From an uncultured Anaerobiospirillum sp. (GTDB lineage Bacteria > Pseudomonadota > Gammaproteobacteria > Enterobacterales > Succinivibrionaceae), in contig CALXNA010000005.1 in the NCBI GenBank assembly GCA_944389615.1, positions 47,671 to 111,670 on the forward strand: a DNA stretch of 64,000 nt. The letters are read 5' to 3'. The notes under the pieces were generated by a model, which saw nothing but the letters and a program-made list of their open reading frames with translations, had not been told where the DNA came from and ran no database searches. How positions within the stretch are numbered: position 1 is the first letter of the stretch; each line of letters begins with the position of its first letter. The position numbers and the translations under genes are program-made. Shown piece after piece: positions 63,925 to 64,000 of this stretch.

Positions 63925-64000
63925 TTTAACTAATGCCGCGTAATTCCCTATGCGTAAGCGTAGGGATGTAAGCGGCCAATACCAACATATGTTATAATGC
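63925..64000 (+). mobile_element. End of a second IS200/IS605-like element, running off the right edge
   Basis: TTTAAC (63925-63930), four bases, then a 42-base hairpin (63935-63976) with GCCGC/GCGGC outer stem and CCCTATGC/GCGTAGGG inner stem (GTAA loop). Compared with the copy at 46456-46497, one stem pair changes from C-G to T-A, which keeps the pairing. A TATAAT lies at 63993-63998 as in the first copy. The body of the element, perhaps with a transposase or tnpB gene, would be beyond 64000. Confidence 0.55.

Overview
The window is 64 kb of GC-rich chromosome from a Gram-negative gammaproteobacterium. The best guess is a gut anaerobe of the Succinivibrionaceae (Aeromonadales). The enterobacterial-style neighbourhood glnE–ygiM–cca–uppP–folB–tsaD–rpsU is present but rearranged. 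nhaB sits near dsbB, as in E. coli. A Dcu-type C4-dicarboxylate carrier fits an anaerobic succinate metabolism. An LpxL-type acyltransferase shows an outer membrane with lipid A. Placement below class is inference; there is no rRNA here.

Layout. 1–4 kb: truncated WYL regulator, zinc-ribbon protein, YkgJ-type Cys-cluster protein, tRNA-Thr(CGU), one orphan gene. 4–8.5 kb: a carbohydrate locus with a LacI regulator (-) divergent from a GPH symporter and a GH91 enzyme (+). It looks like import and intracellular cleavage of difructose anhydride, and a CRP-like site lies at about -41.5 of a perfect -10. 8.5–10.2 kb: ten 40-bp hairpin repeats, then a broken DUF4143 ATPase. 10–17 kb: lipoprotein esterase, lone XRE regulator, ModF, Maa-type acetyltransferase, RidA, PatB/MalY and a CGGC-domain protein. 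17–25 kb: galactose regulon with a GPH transporter fused to a type-2 EIIA domain, galK, galT, galE and a divergent GalR-type gene with two strong operators. 25–33 kb: lpxL-like gene, DUF4156 lipoprotein, an IS630-like transposase-derived protein, glnE with a large central insertion, and ygiM. 33–39 kb: AAA-ATPase pseudogene, ExeA-like ATPase with a small membrane partner, and a HAD protein with a coiled-coil tail. 39–43 kb: rpsU divergent from tsaD-folB-folK-uppP. 43–48 kb: composite non-coding repeats and an aldo/keto reductase–hydrolase–cupin–LysR cluster whose cupin gene is broken by a small IS200/IS605-like element. 48–55 kb: cca, nhaB, a Dcu carrier and dsbB. 55–61.6 kb: dgkA, a 1504-residue tandem pseudo-deaminase protein, and tadA fused to a 330-residue N-terminal region. 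61.7–64 kb: argD and a short-form N-acetylglutamate synthase. A second IS200/IS605-like end runs off the right edge.

The strongest candidate for something undescribed is the tadA-fusion/1504-aa pair. The essential tRNA deaminase carries a long extra region, and its neighbour contains the same architecture twice with the deaminase catalytic residues lost. Next come the hairpin-rich mini-element inside the cupin gene, the 40-bp hairpin array, and the GPH–EIIA(type 2) fusion. All functional statements rest on reading translated sequence by eye; no database search was possible.
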